A program made the position numbers and the translations under genes. Source: Synergistaceae bacterium (GTDB taxonomy: Bacteria > Synergistota > Synergistia > Synergistales > Aminobacteriaceae). Taken from it: a stretch of 5,090 nucleotides of DNA. Under the pieces are notes generated by a model. That model saw nothing but the letters and a program-made list of their open reading frames with translations, was not told the DNA's origin and did not search any database. Shown piece by piece: positions 4,659 to 5,090 of this stretch. The DNA lies in the NCBI GenBank assembly GCA_009776565.1, contig WRNQ01000036.1, positions 7,368-12,457 on the forward strand, read 5' to 3'. Position 1 is the first letter of the stretch. Each line of letters opens with the position of its first letter.

Positions 4659-4790
4659 TTAGATTACATAAAGAGTAACAACCCCTAATACAGCGGTTTT
4701 ACCTACAATATGCCTCCATGTAAATTCTGGGAAATTTAAATCAAACGCTACTACCCTTAAACACTTGTTAATCAAACTGATATATTTCAT
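4659..4790 (-). CDS. Possible 43-residue small protein (tentative)
   Basis: A minus-strand frame from ATG 4790 to a TAA at 4659-4661 encodes a 43-residue peptide opening MKYISLINKCLRVVAFDL and containing WRHIVGKTAVLGVVTLYVI at its C-terminus, which is hydrophobic enough for a short membrane segment. Composition looks protein-like, but no ribosome binding site precedes the ATG and the GC-rich DNA upstream (4795-4835) is repeat-like. It converges on the 51-residue peptide gene with only 3 bp between stops. It may be a remnant, a leaderless gene or chance. Confidence 0.25.
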   Translation of the reverse strand: MKYISLINKCLRVVAFDLNFPEFTWRHIVGKTAVLGVVTLYVI

Positions 4791-4847
4791 CGTGCAGAAC
4801 GCGCCCGGCGGGCATCCCTTTCACCGCGCGGTGCAGTCTTTTTGCAT

Positions 4848-4889
4848 TGTCTGTTGTCTTTTGTCTTTGCTGACCACTGACCACTGACT
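4848..4889 (-). repeat. Six in-phase heptamers of two families
   Basis: Plus-strand units are TGTCTGT, TGTCTTT, TGTCTTT, GCTGACC, ACTGACC, ACTGACT. On the minus strand this is CAGTGGT-type heptamers followed by ACAAAAG-type heptamers, the same order as 3835-3897. The 7-bp phase is unbroken at the junction. Confidence 0.85.
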
Positions 4890-4892
4890 TTT

Positions 4893-4932
4893 AGCGTTTA
4901 CCTAACACGGGCGGCAGGTTGCCGCCCCTACA
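4893..4932 (-). repeat. GGGGCGG intergenic repeat, copy C (internally deleted)
   Basis: Minus-strand TGTAGGGGCGGCAACCTGC (4914-4932) is fused to the 23-bp end block of copy B (4893-4915, equal to 3806-3828), overlapping at the junction. About 60 bp of copy B is missing. The fused ends form a perfect 8-bp hairpin with a 3-nt loop (4909-4916 with 4920-4927). Confidence 0.85.
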
Positions 4933-4974
4933 AGTCAGGCAATCCCATAACAATAACGTTCCGGTTATCAGGAC

Positions 4975-5000
4975 GGGGCGCCCTGTGTGCGTCCCCTACA
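4975..5000 (-). repeat. Related TGTAGGGG hairpin element
   Basis: On the minus strand it begins TGTAGGGGACGC (4989-5000) and closes with GCGCCCC (4975-4981), forming a hairpin with a one-base bulge. The opening matches the GGGGCGG repeats, but the rest differs, so it is a distant relative or a separate family sharing the TGTAGGGG start. Confidence 0.5.
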
Positions 5001-5042
5001 GTTCTATGGGGCGATGGCTGTGGCAAATGTACTCGGCCTACC

Positions 5043-5090
5043 CTCTGTGTCCTCTCTTTCCTCTGTGTCCCTGTGAGAAATTGTCTTTGT
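5043..5090 (-). repeat. CACAGAG nonamer array, copy 3, cut by the window edge
   Basis: Three plus-strand 9-bp units, CTCTGTGTC, CTCTCTTTC, CTCTGTGTC (5043-5069), then GAGAAATTGTCTTTGT. Inverted, it follows copy 1 closely: ACAATTTCTC, CACAGAG units, then GGTAGG, with fewer units. The TGTCTTT at the edge suggests heptamers continue off the window. Confidence 0.85.

Noticed and set aside
4822..4833. CACCGCGCGGTG palindrome followed by CTTTTT, as a terminator
   Set aside because: As a hairpin it has only four base pairs around a GCGC loop, and the T-run is offset and short; no nearby gene clearly ends there.

Overview
The window looks like bacterial chromosome from an anaerobic, low-GC Gram-positive-like lineage (Clostridia/Bacillota) or Synergistota. 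The main clue is a tandem DUF1659-DUF2922-like gene pair, which I know mainly from those groups; strong AGGAGG-type ribosome binding sites and a stand-alone dhaL gene fit. No gene here fixes the taxon further. The left half is ordinary coding DNA. The right half (about 2550-5090) is mostly non-coding and packed with short repeats.

Layout. 1-453 is the C-terminal part of a CAP/SCP (YkwD-like) domain protein whose start lies off the window. 454-615 is a gap with a candidate promoter and an 18-bp palindrome. 616-834 and 849-1079 are the DUF1659-like and DUF2922-like genes, a two-gene operon ending in a bidirectional terminator (1086-1119) shared with the convergent dhaL gene (1115-1756, minus). 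A divergent control region (1757-1951) separates dhaL from a 167-residue exported protein of unknown function (1952-2455). Two hairpins follow.

2550-3440 has no convincing gene. It holds several hairpins, one copy of a GGGGCGG repeat and a 15-unit heptamer array. 3445-3648 (minus) encodes a 67-residue CopZ-like metal-binding protein with a 12-bp palindrome over its candidate -10 box. 3712-4318 is a composite of heptamers, the GGGGCGG repeat, nonamers, a cluster of seven hairpins and inverted nonamers. 4500-4655 encodes a 51-residue exported peptide, converging on a 43-codon minus-strand ORF (4659-4790). 4848-5090 repeats the modules of 3712-3960 in the opposite orientation.

Apart from the DUF pair, the genes do not form an evident pathway. 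The most unusual content is the repeat landscape: the same modules (GGGGCGG element, CAGTGGT heptamers, ACAAARA tract, ATTTCTC, CACAGAG nonamers) recur in the same relative order in inverted copies, and a 7-bp period runs unbroken across a junction between two different heptamer families. No defence system, CRISPR array, transposase, tRNA or rRNA was seen.
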